This document shows positions 1 to 5,635 of a DNA stretch of 8,437 nt, in pieces; the stretch's first letter is position 1, and each line of letters starts with the position of its first letter. The DNA comes from an uncultured Oscillibacter sp. Lineage in GTDB: Bacteria > Bacillota > Clostridia > Oscillospirales > Oscillospiraceae. The notes below the pieces were generated by a model. That model ran no database searches, was not told the origin of the DNA, and was given only the letters and a program-made list of their open reading frames with translations. The stretch spans positions 1 through 8,437 of the forward strand of contig CAJUBX010000085.1 in the NCBI GenBank assembly GCA_910585165.1, in the 5' to 3' direction. The translations under genes were made by a program, and so were the position numbers.

Positions 1-38
1 CCTTATTTTATCACATTCTCTTTTGTTCGGCCGATTAA

Positions 39-197
39 ATCAGTGGTTCCCTAAATTCGGAAGATTTGGCGGTCAAGGCAGAAATGCCCCGGCCCACGCT
101 GAACAACGCGATTACTGGGCGGAGTGTTCGCCCCGCTACTATTGGCAAGATTGCAAAGGCCCTTGGCGTTCCTGTGGAACAGATCATTGAGGATTAA
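39..197 (+). pseudogene. 3' remnant of XRE-family helix-turn-helix regulator
   Basis: The frame ending at the TAA at 195-197 encodes about 52 residues that read like the second half of an XRE/Cro-type DNA-binding domain. SEDLAVKAEM fits HTH helix 2, PRPTLNNAITG fits recognition helix 3, and the segment ending KIAKALGVPVEQIIED is the typical closing helix, seen in many element-borne repressors. An in-frame stop at 36-38 lies directly upstream and no good start codon with a ribosome binding site is visible, so the N-terminus is missing, frameshifted or replaced. The gene ends 14 bases before the primase-like ORF, a regulator-replication layout common in integrative elements. The family call comes from pattern recognition. 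Whether any protein is made is doubtful. Confidence 0.55.
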
Positions 198-878
198 CCC
201 CAGGGCCGGAAATGGCAAAAAAAGAAGGTGATGAAACCTTGCAATTCTCCAAAGAAATGGGCCTGATTCTCTTTGATGGCTATTATGAGGGTGGCGCTTT
301 AGTAGACGGTGAGCCTAACCCCAAAGTCAGACAAGGGAAAAAGAAGCCCAAGCCCTATGAGATTGCCAAGAGGGAATACCAATGGCTTCTTGGCAAGATC
401 AAGCAATCCATTGTTCTGACCAACTATGATAGTGATGAAACTTTTCAATGTCGGTTGAAGATGGCCCAGGCCCTGGATCAGCATTGTATAGCTATCAAGG
501 GAGCGCACAAGGGCGGTCATATCTATTGGGCCAACTGTACCCAGGCAGTAACCACCAGCAACACCAAAATGAAAACCGTCCTGACCCTTGCCCCGGTTGA
601 TTACAAGTGCGGGGTAAAAATGGTCAAGCATACCGGCGAGATCAAATTAGCCGACACCTACGGAGCCTTACAGAATGACGATGGCACGTTCCGGGAAGTT
701 CTGTATTTCAACCCTGGTCCCGGTGACAACCTGGACGAACTGCCTTTTTATGACCGCCCTCTTCAATCCGGCGAGAAACACCAATTCTTGGGAATGGCAG
801 ATGGAGAGGGGCGGCAAGAAGGGCTTTTCACCTTTATGATCCCCATGAAGGAGGCTGGATTCACCTATGAGCATTCTA

Positions 879-1052
879 GCAGAGGGGAGCGGAATTGCAA
901 GGTCCCCGGTCCTCTGTGGGCCCTTTTCCCCTCCCAGCGGTACGCTTCCCCCGGGGAGATGGTTTCATGCCGCCCCGCAGGACGGAATACCCCGAAACAG
1001 CGGCAGCGTCCTCCGGCGGGAAAAGCCCAGATCTCTCTTTTCCGTTCTCTGC
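879..1052 (+). ncRNA. Candidate structured RNA, possibly 6S-like
   Basis: This GC-rich stretch has no convincing protein in any frame but folds by hand into a closed structure. The outer stem pairs 879-884 with 1047-1052 and 888-894 with 1040-1046. An asymmetric internal bubble follows (895-916 against 1030-1039). An inner stem pairs 917-921 with 1025-1029 and 924-930 with 1018-1024. Two branches sit at the top: 931-935 with 954-958, enclosing AGCG-GTA-CGCT at 936-946, and 969-972 with 1014-1017 plus 979-984 with 1007-1012. A roughly 175-nt RNA with a long closing stem and a large central bubble is the general plan of 6S RNA. The 5' bubble text GTCCTCTGTGGGCC loosely resembles the E. coli 6S bubble. 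Strand and exact ends are uncertain. The fold was not computed, and GC-rich DNA pairs easily by chance. Confidence 0.33.
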
Positions 1053-1081
1053 AAAATTTTCGGTGTTTTAGCCAAAGATTT

Positions 1082-1111
1082 CGGCCTGGATTTGTGCTAA
1101 AATCCAGGCCG
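1082..1111. repeat. Perfect 12-bp inverted repeat (hairpin)
   Basis: CGGCCTGGATTT at 1082-1093 is exactly complementary to AAATCCAGGCCG at 1100-1111, with a 6-nt loop GTGCTA. It lies between the candidate RNA and the hemolysin III promoter. Neither strand has a T-run directly after the stem, so a classical intrinsic terminator is not supported. It could be a processing or transcription-stop element for upstream transcripts, or a protein-binding site. Confidence 0.5.
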
Positions 1112-1143
1112 CTGGATAGAACAAAATATTTTGCAAAAACTAC

Positions 1144-1170
1144 TTGCAATATAACCGCAAATCGTATAAT
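1144..1170 (+). promoter_or_regulatory. Probable promoter of the hemolysin III gene
   Basis: A perfect -10 hexamer TATAAT lies at 1165-1170 in an AT-rich stretch. TTGCAA at 1144-1149 is the best -35 candidate, 15 bp upstream, which is shorter than ideal. A second TTGCAA lies at 1131-1136. A start near 1177 would give a leader of about 50 nt to the ATG at 1227. The -10 box is strong and the -35 is weak, so activation by another factor is possible. Confidence 0.5.
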
Positions 1171-1226
1171 ATAGTTTTATAAATCATATTACACGGTTTT
1201 GACAGCAAAAGCTGGGGAGGATTCCG

Positions 1227-1940
1227 ATGGAGGCTGTTTTAACGAAACAGGAGCTGCAGCGGGCCCGCCTGCGGGCGGTGCGGCGGGCAAAGGTCCGGGC
1301 CCGGAACGAGCCGCCCCGACTGACGGCGGCGGAGGAGGTCTTCAACGCCGTGAGCCACGGCCTGGGAGCCCTGGGCGCAGCGGCGGCCTTGACGCTGCTG
1401 CTGGTCCGGTCCCGGGGGGCTATGGAGCATCTGGCCTCCTGCGTCTATGGGATCAGCATGGTGGTGATGATGCTGATGAGCTGCATCTACCACGCCATGC
1501 CCGCCGGGTCCCGGATAAAGCGGGTTCTCCGGCGCTTTGACTACACGTCCATTTATCTGCTGATTGGCGGCACCTTCGCCCCCATCCTTTTGCTATACTT
1601 GGGCGGGGCCCTGGGGACGGCGCTGTTCTGTGCGCAGTGGGCGGTGATTCTCTCCGGCGTAACGCTGGTGATGGCCTTCGGCCCCGGCCGCTGGCGGGCC
1701 CTGCATTTTACCTTGTACTTTCTCATCGGGTGGAGCGGGCTGGCTTTTCTGCCCAGGATGTATATGGAGAGCCCCGTCCTGCTGGGCTTCATCTTTGCGG
1801 GGGGGCTGGCCTACACTCTGGGGATGATTCCCTTTGCCGGAAAAAAGAAGTACAGCCACTGCGTCTGGCACGTTTTCGTCCTGGCGGGGGCCGCCCTCCA
1901 CTGGATTGGAATTTACACCCAGATCTACGCTCTTTCTTGA
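1227..1940 (+). CDS. Hemolysin III / PAQR-family membrane protein
   Basis: This 237-residue polytopic membrane protein belongs to the hemolysin III family (YqfA/YplQ-like), the bacterial branch of the PAQR superfamily that includes adiponectin receptors. A basic, probably cytosolic N-terminus (residues 1-31) is followed by the family motif EEVFNAVSHG at 36-45 and about seven hydrophobic helices. The expected metal-site residues are visible: S85xxxH89, D105 in FDYTSIYLLIGGT, and H211xxxH215 in SHCVWH. These match the zinc ligands of PAQR proteins. GGGGAGG at 1214-1220 lies 6 bases before the ATG, which fixes the start. The gene has its own promoter and terminator, so it is a single-gene unit unrelated to the ATP synthase operon. 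Physiological role is poorly known; family members are linked to membrane homeostasis. True haemolytic activity should not be assumed from the name. Confidence 0.9.
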   Translation: MEAVLTKQELQRARLRAVRRAKVRARNEPPRLTAAEEVFNAVSHGLGALGAAAALTLLLVRSRGAMEHLASCVYGISMVVMMLMSCIYHAMPAGSRIKRVLRRFDYTSIYLLIGGTFAPILLLYLGGALGTALFCAQWAVILSGVTLVMAFGPGRWRALHFTLYFLIGWSGLAFLPRMYMESPVLLGFIFAGGLAYTLGMIPFAGKKKYSHCVWHVFVLAGAALHWIGIYTQIYALS

Positions 1941-1953
1941 GGCGAGACGCAGC

Positions 1954-1997
1954 AGCCCGGACCCTTTCTCCGCTTGGAAAAGGGTCCGGGCTCTTTT
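1954..1997 (+). terminator. Intrinsic terminator after the hemolysin III gene
   Basis: AGCCCGGACCCTTT at 1954-1967 pairs perfectly with AAAGGGTCCGGGCT at 1979-1992 (14 bp, 11-nt loop), followed by CTTTT. It starts 14 bases after the stop codon. It separates the hemolysin III unit from the ATP synthase promoter downstream. Confidence 0.9.
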
Positions 1998-2042
1998 CGT
2001 GCCCCGCATAAAGAGGCCGTTAAAATATCGGCAGAAAAAGAG

Positions 2043-2054
2043 GCTTGCGCAAGC
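2043..2054. promoter_or_regulatory. 12-bp perfect palindrome upstream of the atp promoter
   Basis: GCTTGCGCAAGC is its own reverse complement and ends 19 bp before the -35 box of the ATP synthase promoter. An operator or activator site is possible from symmetry and position. No known regulator motif was recognised, and a chance palindrome cannot be excluded. Confidence 0.25.
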
Positions 2055-2073
2055 GTTTTCGTCCTTGGGGCTC

Positions 2074-2101
2074 TTGACTTTTCCGCAGGAGTTACTATAA
2101 T
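2074..2101 (+). promoter_or_regulatory. Sigma-A-type promoter of the ATP synthase operon
   Basis: TTGACT at 2074-2079 and a perfect TATAAT at 2096-2101 are separated by 16 bp, close to the housekeeping consensus. Transcription would start near 2108, giving a leader of about 64 nt before atpB. This is the only good promoter seen ahead of the seven tightly spaced ATP synthase genes. Confidence 0.8.
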
Positions 2102-2118
2102 CAAACCGTACTGATTCG

Positions 2119-2143
2119 CCGCGCCCGGCGGCCTAAGGCGCGG
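2119..2143 (+). other. Hairpin in the atp operon leader
   Basis: CCGCGCC at 2119-2125 pairs with GGCGCGG at 2137-2143 around an 11-nt loop, just after the predicted transcription start. No T-run follows, so it is not a terminator. It may stabilise the mRNA 5' end. A specific regulatory role is not shown. Confidence 0.4.
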
Positions 2144-2171
2144 GGAAGCGATTTGAGAGAGGGGATGCTTG

Positions 2172-2996
2172 ATGAAAGAACACAAAAAGGGCCTGGCGCT
2201 GTGGCTGGCGGCAGTTTTTCTGCTGCTGGCAGGCGCTTTATTCGCCGGGTCCCCCGGCCGGACGGAGACCGTGAAGGAGGCTATGCGGGACGCCGTGCTC
2301 CACGACGTGAACCGGGTCAGCCTCTTTGGCCTTAAAGAGGTGAACCCGGGGCTTATCTCCGCGTTTACGGTGACGCTGATTCTGCTGCTGGCCGCCGCCT
2401 GTATCCGCGTCTTCGTAATTCCGAAGTTCCGGTACACGCCGGGGAAGTTCCAGCTGCTGCTGGAGGAGGCCGTGGGACTGTTCAGCGGCATGGCAAAAAA
2501 CAGCAGCCCTCACCGCTGGGGCTTTCTGGGGGCCTATGTCTTCGCCGCCGGGGCCTACATCTTTGTGGGAACGCTGTTTGAGCTGCTGGGCCTGCAGGCC
2601 GTCACGGTCCATGGCCACGCGATTACCCTCCCCGCCCCTTTGTCCGACGTAAACGCCGCCATCGCCATGGGGACGTTCTCCTACCTGACGATTCTCTCCG
2701 GCGGCGTGGCGGCCAACGGCCTTAGAGGAGTGGGAAAGACGCTGAAGGAGTTTTCCCTGCCCATCTCCATGAGCTTCCGGCTGTTCGGGGCCCTGCTCAG
2801 CGGCCTTTTGGTGACGGAGCTGGTGTACTATTATGTAAGCCTCAGCTTCGTGCTTCCGGTCATTATAGGCGTGCTGTTCACCCTGCTTCACGCCCTGATT
2901 CAAACCTATGTGCTGACCATGCTGACGGCCCTGTACTACGGCGAGGTGTCCGAGCCGGCGCCGCCGAAAGAGAAGAAAAAGCGCCGGGCCGCCTGA
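2172..2996 (+). CDS. atpB: F1Fo ATP synthase subunit a
   Basis: The 274-residue stator subunit of Fo provides the ion half-channels next to the c ring. It has a hydrophobic N-terminal segment (about 7-26) and five or so further membrane helices. The loop LPAPLSDVNAAIAM matches the family's PxSD(L/V)N motif. The essential stator arginine is R203 in SFRLFGALLSGLL, equivalent to E. coli R210, and the last helix carries the conserved Gln in HALIQTYVLTML. The position usually occupied by Asn in RLFGN is Ala (A207). The C-terminus is a short Lys/Arg-rich tail. GAGAGGGG at 2157-2164 lies 7 bases before the ATG chosen; a TTG at 2169 directly before it would add one residue. It is the first gene of the operon; no atpI precedes it. 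Confidence 0.95.
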   Translation: MKEHKKGLALWLAAVFLLLAGALFAGSPGRTETVKEAMRDAVLHDVNRVSLFGLKEVNPGLISAFTVTLILLLAAACIRVFVIPKFRYTPGKFQLLLEEAVGLFSGMAKNSSPHRWGFLGAYVFAAGAYIFVGTLFELLGLQAVTVHGHAITLPAPLSDVNAAIAMGTFSYLTILSGGVAANGLRGVGKTLKEFSLPISMSFRLFGALLSGLLVTELVYYYVSLSFVLPVIIGVLFTLLHALIQTYVLTMLTALYYGEVSEPAPPKEKKKRRAA

Positions 2997-3042
2997 CTGC
3001 GGCCCATTTGGGAAATCAAAACATAACGGGAGGTTTTTTACA

Positions 3043-3393
3043 ATGAATAAGCTGATGAAAAAGCTGTGGATACTGGGCCTGGTGCTGCTGCTGGCGGCGG
3101 CCCTGGCCGTGCCCGCCCTGGCGGCGGGAGAGGAGGCGGGCGAGCCCGCCTCCCAGGAAGAAACCCAGGAGGATTCCGGGAAGACCATGGCCTCCGCCGT
3201 CGCCATCGGCCTGGCGGCCCTGGGCGGCGCCCTGGGCATGGGCGTCGCCACCGGCAAGGCGGCGGAGAGCATCGGCCGCCAGCCCGAGGCCGAGGGCAAA
3301 ATCCGGACCACGCTGATGCTGGGCCTTGTGTTCATTGAGACGGCCATCATCTATGCTCTGCTGGTGGTCATCCTCATTATCTTCGTGTTGTAA
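3043..3393 (+). CDS. atpE: F1Fo ATP synthase subunit c with N-terminal signal peptide
   Basis: At 116 residues this is longer than the usual 70-90. Residues 1-27 look like a signal peptide (KK, hydrophobic core, ALA cleavage site at 25-27). Residues 28-47 are an acidic linker. Residues 49-116 are the normal c hairpin: helix 1, the cytoplasmic loop R79-Q-P-E82, and helix 2 with the ion-binding glutamate E99 in FIETAIIY. T100 and Y104 match positions used in Na+-type rings, but the helix-1 Gln of such rings (Ilyobacter Q32) is replaced by M66, so proton coupling seems more likely. The helix-1 glycine motif reads AxGxAxGxG, partly Ala-substituted, which could affect ring size. Signal peptide removal would leave the N-terminus outside, as the c topology requires. 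GGGAGG at 3028-3033 lies 9 bases upstream of the ATG. Confidence 0.93.
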   Translation: MNKLMKKLWILGLVLLLAAALAVPALAAGEEAGEPASQEETQEDSGKTMASAVAIGLAALGGALGMGVATGKAAESIGRQPEAEGKIRTTLMLGLVFIETAIIYALLVVILIIFVL

Positions 3394-3407
3394 GGCAGGT
3401 GGAGGCT

Positions 3408-3893
3408 GTGAATATCCCCCTGAATATCGACTGGCAGCAGATTCTGCTGCATTGGATGAACCTGGCCATTCTCACCGGAGGGCTGTACTTCCTGCTCTAC
3501 AAGCCCGTGAAGCAGTTTATGGAAAAGCGGGAGGCCCACTACCGGGAGCTGGAGGAGCAGGCCGCCGGAAAGCTCCGGGAGGCGGAAGAGCTGAAAGCCG
3601 CCTACCAGGCCAGGCTGGACGGAGCGGAGGAAGAAATCCACCAGGCCCGGGCCAAGGCCCAGGCGGCGGTCCAGCAGTCCGTGGAGGAGCAGCTGGCCCA
3701 GGCCAGGCAGATCGTCGCAAAGGCCAAGGAGGAGGCCGCCAGCAGCCGGGATCAGATCATCCGGGAGTCCCAGCGGGAGCTCCGGGAGCTGACGGTGGCC
3801 GCAGTGAAAAAGCTGGCGGTGAAGGCCGACACAGACCTCTTTGACCAGTTCCTGGACCTGGCGGAGGGAGGAGGAGCCCATGAGGACCACTAG
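3408..3893 (+). CDS. atpF: F1Fo ATP synthase subunit b
   Basis: The peripheral stalk subunit has about 161 residues from this start. One N-terminal membrane helix (about 11-31, IDWQQILLHWMNLAIL...) is followed by YKPVKQFMEKRE and a long charged coiled coil rich in Glu, Ala, Gln, Lys and Arg to the C-terminus. The dimer normally links Fo to the delta C-terminal domain at the top of F1. The start is ambiguous: GTG at 3408 has AGGTGG at 3397-3402 five bases upstream, while an in-frame GTG at 3399 would add three residues. There is only one b gene, which suggests a homodimer. The stop lies 14 bases inside the next gene, indicating translational coupling. No delta sequence is fused to its C-terminus, unlike the mycobacterial b-delta protein. 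Confidence 0.93.
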   Translation: MNIPLNIDWQQILLHWMNLAILTGGLYFLLYKPVKQFMEKREAHYRELEEQAAGKLREAEELKAAYQARLDGAEEEIHQARAKAQAAVQQSVEEQLAQARQIVAKAKEEAASSRDQIIRESQRELRELTVAAVKKLAVKADTDLFDQFLDLAEGGGAHEDH

Positions 3894-5634
3894 AGGCAGC
3901 CTGAAAGCGGAGCTGCGCAGCGCCGTTTGCCCCACGGAGGAACAGCTCCGGCGGTTTGAAGCGTTCCTCGCCGGAAAGTACAAGCGGAAAATTCCCCTGG
4001 TTTGGGAGGAGGATCCCGCCCTGAAGCAGGGCTTCCGCCTCCAGGTGGGGGCGGACATGTACGACTGGACCATCCAAGGCCGGGTCCGGCAGTTCCGGGA
4101 CTACGTCCGGGGCCTGGAGAGCGGGTCCAACGACATTCTGCCCCTGATGCGCCAGGCGGTGGAGAGCTGGTCCGCCGCCGTCAATCCCGAGGAAATCGGC
4201 GAGGTGACGGCGGTGGACGGCGAAATCGCCTCCGTCAAGGGCCTGGAACACGCCCAGTACGGCGAGATTCTCCTGTTTAACTCCGGCGTCAAGGGCATGG
4301 TCCAGGACCTGCGCCGGGACGGCGTGAGCTGCATCCTCTTTGGCAGCGGCGAGGAGGTCTGCGCCGGAAGCATGGTCCGCCGGACGCTGAAAACCGCCGG
4401 CATGCCGGTGGGAGAGGGCTTTTTGGGACGGGTGGTGGACGCGCTGGGCGTTCCCATGGACGGAAAGGGCAAAATCACCGCAGAGGCCCACCGCCCCATC
4501 GAAACCCCGGCCCCCGGCATTCTGGACCGCCAGAGCGTGAACACCCCTATGGAGACGGGGCTTTTGGCCATCGACTCCATGTTCCCCATCGGCCGGGGAC
4601 AGCGGGAGCTGATCATCGGCGACCGCCAGACCGGCAAGACCTCCATCGCCCTGGACGCCATCCTGAACCAGAAGGGGAAGGACGTGGTCTGCGTCTACGT
4701 GGCCATCGGGCAGAAGTCCGGGTCCGTGGCCCAAATTGTGGAAAACCTCCGCCGCCGGGGGGCCATGGAGTACACCGCCGTGGTCAGCGCCCCGGCCAGC
4801 GCCTCCGCCGCCTTGCAGTATATCGCCCCCTACGCGGGCTGCGCTCTGGCGGAGCACTTCATGCGCCAGGGGCGGGATGTGCTGATTGTCTATGACGATC
4901 TCAGCAAGCACGCCATCGCCTACCGGACCTTGAGCCTCCTCCTGGAGCGGTCCCCGGGGCGGGAGGCGTATCCCGGCGACGTGTTCTACCTCCACTCCCG
5001 CCTGCTGGAGCGGGCGGCCCGCCTCTCCGACGAGCTGGGGGGCGGCAGCATGACCGCCCTGCCCATTGTGGAAACCCAGGCGGGGGACGTGTCCGCCTAT
5101 ATCCCCACCAACATCATCTCCATCACCGACGGGCAGATTTTCCTGGAGAGCGATTTGTTCTTCGCCGGCCAGCGGCCCGCCGTCAACGTTGGCCTCTCCG
5201 TTTCCCGGGTGGGCGGCGACGCTCAGACCAAGGCCATGAAAAAGGCCGTGGGGACCCTCCGGCTGGATTTGGCCCAGTACCGGGAGATGGAGGTTTTCAC
5301 CCAGTTTTCCAGCGACCTGGACGACGCGACGAAGCGCCAGCTCGCCTATGGCCAGGGCCTGATGCGCCTGCTGCGCCAGCCCCGGTACGCCCCCCTCTCC
5401 CAGCACCAGCAGGTTATCATCCTGACCGCCGCCATGGCCCACGTGATGCAGGACGTGCCTTTGGAGAAGATGGAGGCCTTCCGGGCCCACCTTCTCTCGG
5501 CGGTGGAGGAGGCGGCCCCGGACCTTTGCAGCCGCATCGACCGCACCGGGCTGCTGGCCCCGGAGGACCGGGAGGAAATCGTCTCCCTGGCTAGGCGGGC
5601 CCTGGAGGGCTTTAGCGGGAAGAAGGACGGCTGA
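3880..5634 (+). CDS. atpA: Delta C-terminal domain fused to F1 ATP synthase subunit alpha
   Basis: This 584-residue protein occupies both the delta and alpha positions of the operon. Residues about 14-80 match only the C-terminal domain of delta/OSCP: SAVCPTEEQ, GKYKRKIPLVWEEDPAL, GFRLQVG and YDWTIQGRVRQF. The six-helix N-terminal domain of delta, about 110 residues, is absent. From about residue 84 a complete alpha subunit follows: the beta-barrel start EIGEVTAVDGEIASVKGLE, the P-loop GDRQTGKT at 247-254, YDDLSKHAIAYR, the arginine finger R443 in SRVGGDAQTKAMKK, and a normal helical C-terminus. The alpha part is about 500 residues, the usual size. The ATG at 3880 has a perfect AGGAGG five bases upstream, inside the end of atpF. 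A longer in-frame start at 3841 adds 13 unlikely residues. No well-placed ribosome binding site for an internal alpha start was seen; ATG 4147 is the nearest candidate. Confidence 0.9.
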   Translation: MRTTRGSLKAELRSAVCPTEEQLRRFEAFLAGKYKRKIPLVWEEDPALKQGFRLQVGADMYDWTIQGRVRQFRDYVRGLESGSNDILPLMRQAVESWSAAVNPEEIGEVTAVDGEIASVKGLEHAQYGEILLFNSGVKGMVQDLRRDGVSCILFGSGEEVCAGSMVRRTLKTAGMPVGEGFLGRVVDALGVPMDGKGKITAEAHRPIETPAPGILDRQSVNTPMETGLLAIDSMFPIGRGQRELIIGDRQTGKTSIALDAILNQKGKDVVCVYVAIGQKSGSVAQIVENLRRRGAMEYTAVVSAPASASAALQYIAPYAGCALAEHFMRQGRDVLIVYDDLSKHAIAYRTLSLLLERSPGREAYPGDVFYLHSRLLERAARLSDELGGGSMTALPIVETQAGDVSAYIPTNIISITDGQIFLESDLFFAGQRPAVNVGLSVSRVGGDAQTKAMKKAVGTLRLDLAQYREMEVFTQFSSDLDDATKRQLAYGQGLMRLLRQPRYAPLSQHQQVIILTAAMAHVMQDVPLEKMEAFRAHLLSAVEEAAPDLCSRIDRTGLLAPEDREEIVSLARRALEGFSGKKDG

Positions 5635-5635
5635 T

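Larger units (their letters stand above)
212..1174 (+). pseudogene. Truncated phage/plasmid primase (N-terminal part), with a non-homologous tail
   Basis: The ORF is 320 codons, but only residues 1 to about 220 (bases 212-871) look like real protein. That part resembles the N-terminal half of element-encoded primase-helicases: a polar primase-like region containing LTNYDSDETFQCR and KGGHIYW, followed at about residues 193-220 by a GEGRQEGLFTFMI...AGFTYE stretch. The latter matches the start of the primase C-terminal (PriCT-type) domain that normally precedes a D5/SF3 helicase. After Y219-E220 the match stops. The remaining 100 residues are Arg/Pro/Ser-rich and overlie the GC-rich structured region, so they are chance translation. 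The helicase half is absent and replication function is not expected. The start ATG has only a weak AGGG site 6 bases upstream. No integrase or attachment site is visible. Base composition is clearly lower in GC than downstream, which supports horizontal origin. Confidence 0.6.

Noticed and set aside
1082..1111. Intrinsic terminator
   Set aside because: The 12-bp hairpin is perfect, but no T-run follows the stem directly on either strand. It is kept only as an inverted repeat.
2238..3350. Open frame of 370 codons on the minus strand
   Set aside because: It lies antisense to atpB and atpE, is low-complexity, and has no supporting motif or start signal.
3841..3879. N-terminal extension of the delta-alpha fusion from an earlier ATG
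   Set aside because: The extra 13 residues do not resemble delta, and the ATG at 3880 has a far better ribosome binding site. They cannot supply the missing delta N-terminal domain.
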